From Zizania palustris (Eukaryota; Streptophyta; Magnoliopsida; Poales; Poaceae), in NCBI GenBank assembly GCA_019279435.1, contig JAAALK010000286.1:26183931-26247930 (forward strand): DNA of 64,000 bases, written 5' to 3'. The translations under genes and the position numbers were made by a program. A model generated the notes under the pieces. The model did not search any database. It saw nothing but the letters and a program-made list of their open reading frames with translations, and was not told where the DNA came from. This document shows positions 22,898 through 34,428 of the stretch, piece after piece. Position 1 is the first letter of the stretch. Each line of letters begins with the position of its first letter.

Positions 22898-22902
22898 AGA
22901 TC
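22898..22902. repeat. Target-site duplication of T1 (left copy)
   Basis: AGATC here and AGATC at 34429-34433 flank T1 exactly. Confidence 0.93.
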
Positions 22903-23396
22903 TATTGGGGGAAAATGCTTCACTTTTAGGACTTAGAGATTAACAGTTCAAAGGGACTCACTAAGCTTCGGAGCTGATGGATTCGTACTCGAAGGTGGAG
23001 ACGTTCAACCAAAGGGTGCCTCGATCTGAAGTCCGAAGGATCCCTTTGCAGGATATGAGGCCCCGAAGCAGAGCGGAAGGACTGATAAGACGTTTGGCTT
23101 ATCCGTTTGCCTCGGATAGGTTTTACCATTTTAACCCTATTCAGGGTACCGAATAATTTCCACTATGTCGGTTGTAACATAGGGGTAAATAGGTCTTTTC
23201 CTTAGACATTTTGGCCTATAAAGACCTCCCTCTTCACCCTGTAAAGGGGATCGAAGACTCAACCATTCTAATACACACATTTGGACTACTTAAGCTATTA
23301 TCCATTCGGAGGCTTGAGATAGTCCTTAAGCACAAGATCACAGTTTGTCCGTTCTTGGTCTCAGAGAACCTATTAGCGTAATCTTTTACGCAGACA
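22903..23396 (+). repeat. 5' LTR of T1
   Basis: Starts TATTGGGGGAAAATGC where the 3' copy has TGTTGGGGG, so the terminal G has mutated; ends GCAGACA. TATAAAG at 23217 is the TATA box. Confidence 0.93.
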
Positions 23397-23415
23397 GTTG
23401 GCACCATCCATGGGG
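23397..23415 (+). other. Primer-binding site of T1
   Basis: GTTGGCACCATCCATGGGG directly follows the LTR. T2 has GTTGGCGCCGTCCGTGGGG at the same place; this type of site is usual for Tat elements and does not match initiator methionine tRNA. Confidence 0.85.
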
Positions 23416-23602
23416 AACCATGTTCTAGAAGCTTGTTCTCTACTGCTGACTACACTTCGAATAGCACTTATGGACGGAGCCTCAGAGTCCCAAGATTCCG
23501 TGCACCCTTCGGTAAGGGGCTTCTTAGTGTGGTTCGAAGGCCTTTCCTCGCCTTCCCAAACCAATCGAAGTCCTCGGTCTTCGGACCTCTCCATTGCTAG
23601 CT

Positions 23603-25031
23603 ATGCCTCCGAAGCGAAGCCAAGCCTCGGGTCCTCTCCGAAGGTCCCCTCGGACCAACGGGGCCGGACCCTCAGCTGTTCCAACAATTCCCGAGGGTGT
23701 CGTTGGGCGTCGAGTGCCAAGGGGCCCTTGAGCTCCTCCTACGGTGCTCCTAACTGATTACGTCAGTTCTCAAGACCCGGCGCTACCCTTCGACGAAGAC
23801 GAAGACCTTCCTGGAACCGAAGATACTCAATTAGTAAGGCTTTAGGAGGAAGTAGCTAGGTGGAGGCAAGAGGCCACCCATCGCCTCCGCACCCAACCCT
23901 CCACCGAGACTCTAGAAGGGCCTCAAGATGGTGGTGCGCGCAATCTTCTCGAAGCTGTTCAAGTCCCGGAGGAAGCTGAGAACACATCTTTTGATGATGA
24001 GTCTCTGCTACATTCAGACTTGCAAAGAGTGCCCTTTGATCGTAGGTTCAAGGCCTCAAAGTTGCACAAGTACTCCGGTGGGTCAGACCCCGGTGAGTTT
24101 GCTCGTTCATATGCCGTGGCGATAGAAGCAAGTGGAGGGGTGCGCAACACTATGGCAAAGTGTTTCCCCCTCGCTCTCGAAGGTGTGGCGCTCTGGTGGT
24201 TCTGGTCCTTGAAGCCAGGATCGATCAGATCTTGGGAGCAGTTGAAGAAGAAGTTTATAAGTAACTTCCAGGGTACCTTTGTGGCCCCGATGTTGACAGG
24301 AAGCTTGTTCTAGGTGATGCAGCGAGCGGGAGAAACACTTCGGGAGTACTTCACGCGCTTCGCCCACACCAAGTCGCAGATTAAGGGCCTATCTACCTCT
24401 TCGGTGGTCGACACCGCCCACGAAAGGGTGCTGAACCCCGACCTCCTCGGCAAGCTCCCCCGGAAGCCTGTGATATCTGTGGTACATCTGATGGCATACT
24501 TCGAACAGTATGCCAAAGTGGAGGAAGGCTGCCTTCGCCGAGCCGGAGCACCCGCACCTGCCCTCCGAGAAGTAAAGATGGAGCCTGAAGCCTCAACTCC
24601 TCTACCCTCCCTCAAGACAATCGCTTTAACGAGCACAGGAGAGGGAAGAAACATTTCCGTTCGGAAGTGTTGAGCATCGCACCCTCCGTGCCGAAGGCAC
24701 TTGCCAGTTATCAACAAGTGCAAGGCTTCAAGGCTGAGCGCCGAAGCCTCAAGAAAGAGTACCTGGCAGGCGCCAGAGTTTTTTCTGCTGCGTGCATAGT
24801 GACAATAGAAGCCATGACATGAAGGACTGCAAGGCAGTGTTGGCCCTTCGGGGTGACTACCTAGGGCGAAGTACCGGGTGGGGTACTTCAGATCGAGCCC
24901 CACCAGGGGCACGGTTGGAGCATGTGCAAATTGTGGCCCGAGCCGGTGTCCCCGAAGCCCCCATGCGTCTTCCGGTGGCCAATATTATGCCACCACCAAA
25001 GCAGGAAGACCCGCAAAACCGCGGCAAGTGA
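23603..25031 (+). pseudogene. gag: T1 gag, degenerate
   Basis: Starts at ATG 23603 (MPPKRSQASGPLRRSP). The capsid-like core is readable at 24020-24600: VPFDRRFKASKLHKYSGGSDPGEF, then KCFPLALEGVALWWFWSL, SWEQLKKKFISNF, and RAGETLREYFTRFAH, which follow the pattern of plant Ty3/gypsy gag. Stops interrupt near 23727, 23843 and at 24311; the frame is lost at 24671 and resumes in another frame with HSDNRSHDMKDCKAV, probably the remnant of the zinc-knuckle region. Not functional. Confidence 0.83.
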
Positions 25032-25164
25032 GTGGTCCTGCCCATCTCCAGAGGGGGGACCCTCGGTAACATGTCCAAGAGGCACATTGGGACTTCGAGC
25101 TCCGCTGAAGGAATGCCAGAATGGTCTCATGTGCCCATATCTTTTACTGCCAGTGATGCCGCGG

Positions 25165-28100
25165 GGGTAAAGTTCCCCCATGCTGACCCTTAGTCATTTC
25201 CGCAGACATAGCAGGGGTGGAAGTCCGAAGGATCTTGGTGGTCGGTGGGAGCTCCGTAGACATACTTTTTGTCCAGGCCTTCGATCAAATGGGCATACCT
25301 CGGAAGCATCTACTTCCAGCGGCCTGACCACTTCAAGGTTTCTCAGGACCGCCTCTCGACGCCCTCGGCCAGATAAGCCTCGATGTTGCTTTTGGAGAGG
25401 GGCCTTTGGCCAGGGTAAAAGAGGTGATCTTCGACGTTGTCGACGCCCCTTATGCTTACAACACAATCTTTGGGCGAGGGATGTTGAACCAGTTTGGAGC
25501 TATAGCGCATCCCAACTATCTCTGTCTCAAAATGCCCACGCAAGGTGGAGTTCTTACTATTTTAGGAGACCAAGCTATAGCCTGGAGAATGGAGTATGGG
25601 CACGGCCAGCCGTTGGATCCCCGGCAAGTGCACAGCGTGACGGAGCACGCAGAAGAGGTTCCGGAGGCTTCGAACTCTTCGAAGGGGCTCTCCCTTAAGC
25701 CAAGCCCAGAAGGTGATGTCGAGACAAAGATAATTTCAAAGGATGGCAAAGAATATCCAGTGTAGTTCGGCAAGGGGCTATCCCCGGAGATAGCTGCCTC
25801 GTTGGAAGAAGTCATCAAGCAAAACCTAGACGTCTTTGCCTGTACTGATGAAGACATCACCGGGGTTGATTGAAGTATCATCGAACACAGCCTGCTCGTC
25901 AACCCGAAGGCCAGGCCAGTGCGCCAGGGGCTCCGCAAGTTTTCTGCAGAAAGGGCAAGCCTCGCCAAGACCGAAGTAGAAAAATTATTAAGGGCTGGCA
26001 TCATCAGGGAGGTAGCCCATACCGAGTGGTTGGCGAACCCTGTTTTTGTAAAGAAGAAGGACTCGAACAAGTGGCGCATGTGTATTGACTTTACTTCATT
26101 AAATAAAGCATGCCCGCGAGACCCCTACCCGATGCCCCGAATAGACCAGCTGGTGGATTCCACAGTCGGCTCCGAATTGCTAAGTTTCCTCGATGCTTAC
26201 TCCGGGTATCATCAAGTCTGGCTAAAGCGCGAAGACGATTCCAAGACAAGTTTCATAACACCATCCGGGGTATTTTGTTATGTAAGAATGCCTTTCGGCT
26301 TGCGGAATGCCGGAGCCACTTTTTCACGTTTAATAGCTAAGGCTCCAAGTCACCAAATAGGCCGAAATGTCGAAGCCTATATGGATGACATTGTAATAAA
26401 AAGTGCTCAAAAGCACCAGCATAGCCTAGACCTAGCTGAAACATTTGAGAGCCTCCGAGCATGTGGAGTACGCCTCAACCCTGAAAAATGTATATTCGGA
26501 GCACAAGCAGGAAAACTGCTAGGGTACTTAGTTTCGAGTAGGGGAATCGAAGCTAGCCCAACGCAGATAAGTGCACTGCAAAGAATGGCTCCACCAGGGA
26601 ATTTGAAGCAAGTCCAGAAGTTAGCAGGAAGGCTCGCAGCTCTTAGCAGATTCCTGACCAGGTTAGCAGAACGAAGCCTCCCAATTTTCAAAGCCCTAAA
26701 GGGATCCGAAAGCTTCAGTTGGACACCGGAGTGCCAGAAGAGCTTCGATGATATAAAAGCATACCTCGAAAGCCTATCAACACTTACTGTGCCCCTCCCA
26801 GAAGAAACACTCCTCCTTTATCTTGCAGCAACTGGCTCCACAGTAAGTGCAGTACTGGTAAGGGAAGTTGAGCTTAAGGGAAAGATGGTGCAGAACCCAG
26901 TTTATTTTGTTTCAGAAGCTTTGTCCGGAGCTAAGATAAGATACTCCGAGCTCGAGAAATTTTCTTATGCACTGGTAATGGCCTCGCGGAAGCTAAGGCA
27001 TTACTTCCTGGAGCATAATCTAATCGTTCCTACCTCGTACCCTCTTGGTGATATGATCCGAAGCAAAGATTCTACGGGCAGGATCGGAAAATGGGCTGTC
27101 GAGCTAGCCCCCTTTGGAATCTCCTTCACGGAAAGAACAGCTATCAAATCCCAAATCATAGCCGACTTCGTAGCAGAATGGACACCATCTGCAGTCTGGG
27201 CTCCAAAGGAGCCCTCCGAAGGTCTACAGACAATATTTTCTGACGGAGCTTATCAGGCATCTGGTGCAGGAGCTGGAGCAGTCATCATATCACCGTCAGG
27301 GCAAAAGGCAATGTATTCTGCGAGGCTCAACTTTAAGACCACCAATAATATCACAGAATACGAAGGGGTCCTGCTAGGCCTCCGAAAGGCAAAGGCACTT
27401 AGAGCAGCAAGGATAATAATAAAAATAGATTCCCAAGTCATCGCAGGGCATGTCGATAAAAGCTTCCAAGTGAAGAACCCACATCTAGCGAAGTACCTAG
27501 AGGAAATCCGCAATACTGAAGAAGCATTCAAAGGATTTTCTATTCGATGTATCCCTCGAGCAGATAATCAACTTGCAGACATTGTAGCAAAGGCTGCGGC
27601 CAGAGCATTGGACCTACCGGAGGGCACATTTTATGAGGAAATAATCAAGCCTGCTATCAATCAATTACCCTTCGTAGAAGTCCTTTGCATTCCGGCCATG
27701 GATTGGCGAGCTCCGATAATGGATATCTTGCAAGGTAGTACAGACTCTTCCGAGGGTCCGGATTTCCGAAGGTTGCAGGCAAGGGCTAGAAATTATAAGC
27801 TTGTCAATGGAGTGTTGTACAAAGCCGGAGTGTGTTCTCCTCTACTCCGGTGCATATCCCAACCCGAAGGCCAAGACATACTTCGGGACATTCACGAAGG
27901 CTTATGTGGAAGCCACTTAGCCCCTCATGCCCTAGCAGGCAAAACACTTTGGCAGGGGCTTTACTGGCCAACAATTGTGAGAGATGCGGAGGAATTGGTC
28001 CGAACCTGCCAAGGATGCTAGTGGATGGGGATACAAAGCCACCGTCCACTAGTACCACTTCAAGTTATTGGGCATGGACCTCATAGGCTCTTTCCCAATG

Positions 28101-28887
28101 GCCAAAGACAGCTTGAAGTTTGTAGTTGTAGCAATCGAGTATTTTTCAAAGTGGGTCGAAGCAGAACCATTGACTGCTATCACTTCGAGGAATGTGCAAA
28201 AGTTTTCTAGCAAAATATTGTATGCAGGTTCGGAGTGCCAAGGGAGCTAACTGTCGATAATGGAACCCAGTTCGAAGCTAACACATTCAAAGAATTTTGT
28301 GAAGAACTGGGCATTAAGTTATGCTTCGCAGCCGTGCGCCATCCACAGTCCAACGGAGTTGTCGAGCGAGCCAACGAGAACATACTATGAGGTCTAAATC
28401 GAAGGATTGTCGGGCTAGCAAAGGGGATGTGGGTCGAAGAGCATCCCAAGATTCTGTGGTCCATTCGAACCACTCAAACCAGGTCCACAGGCTTTACCCC
28501 GTTCAGATTGTTATTCGGAGATGAGGCAATGACTCCTACGGAGGTCAAGGGTGGATCCCTTCGTGTGGTGCAACCCAAAGATGAAGGTGAGAGGAGAACT
28601 TCGCTGGACTTGTTAGAAGAAACAAGGCTTCGAGCTGTCGCCAATCTGACAAAGTACCAAGGCCAAACAAAAAATGGTATGACCCGAAGATAAAGCTGAG
28701 CGAGCTTAGACCAGGTCACCTTGTTTTGCGAAGTGTAATAGCCGCAGGGAAGCTAGGAAATAAATGGGAAGGACCATATATTATCCTACGCTCAGGACGC
28801 CTCAGATCGTTTAAATTAGCTAATTTAGAAGGGGAAGAATTGAAACATGCATGGCATGCGGAGCACCTTAAGCGTTATTATGCTTAG
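25165..28887 (+). pseudogene. pol: T1 pol (protease, RT, RNase H, archaeal-type RNase H, integrase), broken
   Basis: Protease region RILVVGGSSVDILF near 25230-25270 has Val where the family has the catalytic Asp. Reverse transcriptase spans about 25900-26690 with CIDFTSLNKACP, FLDAYSGYHQ and YMDD at 26378-26389. RNase H follows (YSELEKFSYALVMASRKLRHYF), then an archaeal-type RNase H at 27230-27620 with FSDGAY, TEYEG, KIDSQ and ADNQLAD. Integrase has H..H..C..C at 27868-28020, DLIGSFP, VDNGTQFEA and VERANENIL, and ends at TAG 28885. Stops at 25344, 25763, 25871, 28019 and others, and frameshifts near 28040, 28200 and 28690, inactivate it. A 700-codon stretch at 25919-28021 is uninterrupted. 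Confidence 0.92.
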
Positions 28888-29078
28888 GGGCTCCTTGTAA
28901 TCACTTATAAAATTCCTTTTCTAAGTAAAGTGGAGGGTCGAATTTTGTTTGCTCTTCGAGTATCCCTTACTCCGAGTGGACGCATTGGGAGGACGGAGAT
29001 GCTTGCAGAGTCAAGCATCTTTCCCAAGACCCGGGCAACAGCCTGCGAATCGTGGGTTCGAGGGCCTCTTCGCCAGCC

Positions 29079-29425
29079 TACGGATTCCATGCTCCGGCTT
29101 GTTAGGATCCGTAGAAGAGTCTAAGTACTTTAAAAAGAACAGATTTCCGGCCTCCGGGTTCGAAGTATCTATAAAAGAGCCGAAGGTGGCCAGCCTACGA
29201 ATTCTAGGCTCTGGCTTGTTAGGATTCGTAGAAGAGTCTAAGGACTTTAAAAAGAACAGATTTTCAGCCTCCGGGTTCGAAGTATCTGTAAAAGAGCTGA
29301 AGGTGGCCAGCCTACGGATTCCAGGCTCCGGCTTGTTAGGATCCGTAGAAGAGTCTAAGGACTTTAAAAGAACAGATTTCCGGCCTACGAGCTCGAAGCA
29401 TCTGTAAAAGAGTCGAAGGTGACCA
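29079..29425 (+). repeat. 117-bp tandem repeat downstream of T1 pol
   Basis: Three units starting TACGGATTCCA (29079, 29196, 29313) with GGCTTGTTAGGATCCGTAG and AAGAGTCTAAGGACTTTAAA inside each. T2 has a homologous 118-bp array at the same place. Confidence 0.9.
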
Positions 29426-29694
29426 AGTAATAAGGTTTCAAGGCTTCGGCCAATGAGACACTTTTTATGTCCTAAGCGACCAGTATAAAATCCTCTAAAG
29501 GTAAATCCAACTTTGAAACTTAGAAAATCATGATACGAAACTATGTTCAAAGGACCATCCTGTTGCGCGAAGCATCGGTTTGTTCTGCGCGTCATTGTGT
29601 CCGGCGAACCTTTTTGGCAATACACAAGGTCCCCCACCCACAAGGAGGGGTAGGAGGGTAACGAACAAACATGATGCTTAGGGTGAAATTTACA

Positions 29695-30175
29695 TTAATT
29701 CATCATACTCTTACATAAAGAGAAATTTTGGTCCAAGCCTAAGAAAAATCGGAGACCTTGTCGGCCTCTAGAGCTACCTCTTCGGCTACTTTGTCCTTCG
29801 GAGCTCGAAGCCACCAGGGTTGTCCTTTTTGTTCGAGTGCTTCTCTTCTTCTTCGAGGCTCACAATATCTTCTGCTCCTCTTGAAGCTCGGCCCAAGTCA
29901 GAAGTCTTTCGGAGTCAGCCTCCGCAGGGTCTTCGGCCTGGTACTCCGAGTCAGACCAATCCATATGTTCGGAGGATGAAGATGCCTTCTCTTTTTCATC
30001 TTCCTTGATATAAGCTAAGACTTCTTGAAAAACCTCGAGGGTTACCTCCCCTTTGTCTCCGCGAGGAACGGAGAAGTGAGAGCGGCGGTAAGGCCTTAAG
30101 CTCTCGAGGCTTGCCCACTATTTCCGGAGTCCTTCGTCAAAATCCAGTATTTCGAAGTCAGGTTTCGAAGAGCAT
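29695..30175 (-). pseudogene. T1 antisense ORF B
   Basis: Minus-strand counterpart of the intact T2 frame at 40688-41152. It has a conserved core of Ser/Asp-rich acidic sequence (SSSSEHMDWSDSEYQAEDP), a coiled-coil LLTWAELQEEQK and a basic Ser/Arg-rich tail, ending at TAA 29695. A TAG near 30120 replaces a Glu codon found in T2, so this copy is interrupted. It may be a terminal exon of antisense gene A (a pyrimidine tract and TTTTTAG precede ATG 30175) or a separate unit. Function unknown. Confidence 0.62.
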
Positions 30176-30260
30176 GACAGAACCTAAAAAGCAAAACACC
30201 CAAACAAGTTCTTCGTTTATAAAATTTTTATTAATGCAAGGTACATCATTGCCCTATGAG

Positions 30261-33200
30261 CTAGACCTGTGGGTCGGTTGGTGGAGCAGGAGGTGCCGGA
30301 GCTAGCGAGGCTCGAAGCGGTGGCCTTGTCTGTGCTTGCTTCTGCCGACGGGCCTCGTCGATCCAAGCTTTGGCCGCAGCCTTGTGGTCCGTCTTCTAGG
30401 TTGACCGGAAGACTTCCCAGGCCGAAGCTACATTCGCCGATGGATGCAACAGGTCCTCAGAGGCAAAGCTTCCGGGGGTCGAACCCCCGACTGGAGCAAT
30501 GGGAATCTGAAGGGCTTCGAGGTGACGGAGAACTCCAATTCTGGCACACTGACCAGAGATCTCTCTGTACCGGACAACAGAGTTCATCATCAGCGACGCT
30601 GCCACTTGGATCCTCTTCAGCTTTCGGTCGAGGGACTCGCTGGCCGCCGCAGAAGACGAAGGGCACATAGTGCCAAAATATTCCAAGGTACCCTGAAGGG
30701 CATCCAAGGTACGTTCCTCTACACTGGCATTCTTCTTTTCCACTATCTGCAGCTCCACAGCGGTAGCAGACACTTCGGCCACTTGGAACATCAAGGAGTT
30801 CTTCTGGGCCATTGTTAGCTTAAGAGAACCTTGGAGCTCTACCAGTTGGGTGCTTGAAGTGGCCCCCGCTTGCAGGAGTTTCTTGACTTCCGCCTAGAGC
30901 ACTAAGCGCTCGGCTTCAGCTTCTTGGGCTGAAGTCTGGAGTGCGTCGCTGGCTTGCCTCGCTAGTCGGAGGGCTTCGTCAGCATCGGCCCTAGCCCTCC
31001 GTTCTTTGAGGACTTCTTCCTCCATCCGAAGTGTTCTTTCGTCGGAGTCCTTGAGCGCGGTTTGCAGGGTGGTAACCTTCCTTTTGAGTTGATTGGTTTC
31101 GACTTCATTGGAAGTCGCTGCTGCTCTAGCAAGGATGAATTGCAGCAAAAAGAACAAGTAAGTACCAAGTATTTACAATTACTAATAAAAAATGGTTGTG
31201 GTGCTTTTCATACCTGAAGGGCAGCCCTTTCGAGGGCCATGTTGAGCCCCGGAGCCCTGGCTTCGCTCAGAGTAGAGACCAAGTCAGAGTTAGCGATGTC
31301 TTGGCTTTTCTCCACGAAAGGATCCAGGAGCGCCCGGAGACCTGTCCGGTGCTCCAAAAACGGAGCTTGTAGAGGAAGCCAAGACGAAGCTTGGCGGTCA
31401 TCTGCCGTGGCCTCATCCTCCGAGTTGCTAGCCGAAGTTGTCGTTGGTCCGGGAGGGAGTCCGAGGCTGGACATGCTTTTGCCCCTCCCCGGCACGAAGG
31501 CGGGCGGCTCGACTACGGTGGAGGTAGCTCTCCCTTCGACGGCTACCCCTTCAACTGGAGACGCATCAGCAGAGGGGACCTTGGTCACTGGAGCCACATC
31601 GGCGGGAACGGCCCCTGCCACCGGGACCGGGGCGTCTAGTGGAGTCGAGGTGTCCATTGGAACCACCACCCCAGAAGAAGACGGAACCTCGAGAGCCGCC
31701 AGAGCTTTGTTGCCCCTAGACGAACCTGCGGTATCAAGGTATTTGGTGAGCATCTACAAGTGAAAATTGTTGCAGGAATCGACCAAGGTAAAAGATTCGA
31801 AGTGTACCTTCGGAGGCACCGTGAGGTAAAATCGTCGGATCCTCCAGTACTTCGTACATCCGGAGGATCTCGTTGATGTCGTCTCCCGAAGTCCTCTCCG
31901 GTTTGTTTCCCACTGGAGCCTCGACCTCCGCCGTGATCACCCCAGCTACGGGTGAGTTGGGGGCTGCAGGGTTCGGCTCCAAATCCATGACAGCAGGCAC
32001 AGGTGAGTGTGCCGATTCTACCTCCGCAACCTCCCGGGCAGCAGCTTCGGTCGGGACCCCCACCGCACCTTCGTCTCCCTCCAAGAGATAGTTCTCAAAG
32101 GTCTTCGCCAGTTGAGCGTTGGAGTCCTCGTTTTCGGAACCCTCCGAGGCCAAGCTCCGAACGTCCAAGGACGAGGTAGACGAAGCGGGAGCCAGTTGTG
32201 GAGGGATCTTCGCCATCTTCTTCTTCTTGGGAGGGGTCTTGCTAGCCTTCTTCGAAGGCTCGACGATGCTTTCCTCTTCCGAGAGGCCACTCCGGCTGAG
32301 TTAAAATCTGGCAGAGGAGGGGGCACCATCCTGAGAGCTCCCCACACTCTGTTGGAGCGCTCCCAGCTCCCCACTAGCTCCAATCTTTTCTGTCTTTCAG
32401 CCAACGTAGGGGCTCCGAGGACTCGTTCGGTGGCCCGAGCTATCTCCTCTAGAGCCAGCGCTAGTGGAGCCACTGAAAAAGGGTAACATATTATGAGTAG
32501 GTTATTTTCATTATCTAACATATTGCTGTAGGAGTTGGAGTGTTACCTAAAGTTCGGAGATCACCCTCCGAAGCTTGTTTGAACACTATCGGCTAGTTGG
32601 CCCCGAGAGGTGGAATCCGAAGAGCAATGAACTCTTCGGTGAGGTCGCGCATGCTCATGCGGCTGGCCACTGAAGTCAGTAGCCCTAGCCTCGTTGAGAA
32701 CAGGCTAGGGTTCGGAGCAACCTCCGCCTCCTTCCGGAACCAGATCTCCTGCAGGGGCCCAGCGAGGGGAGAGTCCTCTCCAACTTCAGCGTAGAACCAC
32801 TGAAGAATCCAGTTGGTGTACCATCGGTCATTGATGGCCTTCGCTGGAAAGTGTTGGGCGTGCTCCCTCCACAACTGGAAGTTGACGCTGCCGAAGGCTG
32901 TAATCACCTTGGTGTCCCCATGCCCATCTTGGGGCTTCGGCTGGCAGATGGCTTCGTGGGTGGCGGCGAAGACCTCCGATCGCCCTTCGCAACCTTCGGC
33001 CCAGAGCGCCCATTCGAAGATAGCCAGGCGAGCGATGGCATTGGGAGACAGCTGAGGTAAGGTGATGTGGAACATTTCCAGTACCTCCGCTAGGAAGTCG
33101 ATGGCTGGAAGTCCCAAGCCTGCCTCGAAGAATGCCTCCAAGACTACGACTTCTCCGCTCCATGGCCTCGGGGTTAATTCCGACCCGAGGACTCGAGTCC

Positions 33201-33441
33201 ACAATCCGGTCCCCAGCTTCCCTTCCATGGCCTCTTCAATGGACTCGGCGGTGCTCTTAGACTGGCTGATGAGGAAGCTCTGTGGGATCTTCTTCTTGGA
33301 TGGCGGGCGGAGCTCCCGGGGATTCTTGGGCCAGGCGTCGCCCGGAGCTCCCGCCATTGCAGCTATGGCTGAGGCGGCCCACGCCTGTCTCTGAGCCAGA
33401 GTGCTCGCTAGTGCCGAAACGGTGTGGCTGGTCCTCGCCAT
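30261..33441 (-). pseudogene. T1 antisense gene A (multi-exon, gypsy-type transposon domain and coiled coil)
   Basis: Starts at ATG 33441 on the minus strand (MARTSHTVSALAST). Exon 1 (33441-32547) holds VVLEAFFEAGLGLPAIDFLAEVLEMF...LSPNAIARLAIFEWAL, which resembles the family named 'putative gypsy type transposon' (Transposase_28) often found in plant Tat elements. Inferred exon 2 is 32472-31808, exon 3 is 31753-31214, and the last exon runs from about 31145 to TAG 30261, with a long coiled coil (TLQTALKDSDERTLRMEEEVLKE...). Defects: TAG at 32595 just before the first donor, a frameshift near 32250, and loss of the AG before exon 4 (GCTGCA where T2 has GCAGCA). An AATAAA lies at 30232-30227, just after the stop. 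Function unknown. Confidence 0.72.
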
Positions 33442-33538
33442 GGCTCGGTGGATTGAAAGATGGTGGGAATTGAAGGTTGAAGGAGATGATTCACAAATGC
33501 CGAACACGGTAAAAAGTTTTGGGTAACTTCTAACCCCC

Positions 33539-33546
33539 TTTTTATA
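33539..33546 (-). promoter_or_regulatory. TATA box for T1 antisense gene A
   Basis: TATAAAAA on the minus strand, about 98 bp upstream of ATG 33441. T2 has TATAAAAC at the same spacing (44473-44466), although flanking sequence has diverged. Confidence 0.68.
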
Positions 33547-33938
33547 ACCGACCGCTAGCTGCTACGCTTCGATCGCATTCACACTGCAGGTTCGACTTCC
33601 GCCGCTGGCAGGTGGGCCCAAAAAGTGGAACTGCGAAAAACCGTCGTAGATTTCGACCGTTACCTTTTACAGAGCGTAATGGCTACTTGCGCGGTAACGA
33701 TTATAATCAAACGGTCCCTCACGATGTTTGGGCTTCGTAATGGTACACTCTCCTAGGGAGCATTCACACAGCGGTTGAGAACTCGGAGTCAGGGTCCGAA
33801 TGTTTTGGATCAGAGATCCTCCGAAAGACTGTAATATGTTCTAATTTTCTCTAAGTCTTAGAATATGAAAATATTCCTTGCGTATACGGCCTCCCTTCTG
33901 TATAGGTTAAATTTGGAAAGGCGTATTCGAGGGGCTAC

Positions 33939-34428
33939 TGTTGGGGGAAAATGCTTCACTTTCAGGACTTAGAGATTAACAATTCAAAGGGACTCACTAA
34001 GATTCAGAGCTGATGGATTTGTACTCGAAGGTGGAGACGTTCAACCGAAGGTGCCTCGATCTGAAGTCCGAAGGAGCCCTTCGCAGGATATGAGGCCAAG
34101 CAGAGTGGTAGGATTGATAAGATGTTTGGCTTCTCCGTTTTCCTCGGATAGGTTTTACCATTTTAACCCTATTCAGGGTACCGAATAATTTCCACTATGT
34201 CGGTTGTAACATAAGGGTAAATAGGTCTTTTCCTTAGACATTTTGGCCTATAAATACCTCCCTATTTACCCTGTAACGGGGATCGAATACTCAGCTATTC
34301 TAATACACACATTCGGACTACTTAAGCTATTATCCATTCGGAGGCTTGAGATAGTTCTTAAGCACAAGATCAAAGTTTGTCCGTTCTTGGTCTCAGAGAA
34401 CCTGTTAGCATAATCTTTTATGCCAACA
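33939..34428 (+). repeat. 3' LTR of T1
   Basis: Starts TGTTGGGGGAAAATGC after the purine-rich GAGGGGCTAC (probable polypurine tract), ends TATGCCAACA. TATAAATA at 34249. Differs from the 5' LTR at about 25-30 positions by eye. Confidence 0.93.

Larger units (their letters stand above)
22675..22902 (+). repeat. Gypsy-X LTR, upstream part
   Basis: Probably starts at TGTGATGACCTGG (22675). It contains a TATA box and is cut by T1 at 22902/34429. The remainder, with a T-rich stretch and TTTGTGCTAGAAACC, follows from 34429; the LTR end and primer-binding site could not be located. Confidence 0.55.
22903..34428 (+). mobile_element. Ty3/gypsy Tat-type retrotransposon T1 with antisense gene
   Basis: An 11.5-kb element with 494/490-bp LTRs and an exact AGATC duplication. 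Plus-strand order: gag, protease, reverse transcriptase, RNase H, a second archaeal-type RNase H, integrase. The double RNase H is the hallmark of the Tat lineage. Downstream are 117-bp tandem repeats and then a 3.7-kb region coding on the minus strand. LTRs differ by roughly 5-6% by eye and the 5' LTR begins TA instead of TG. Stops and frameshifts throughout gag and pol. Confidence 0.92.
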
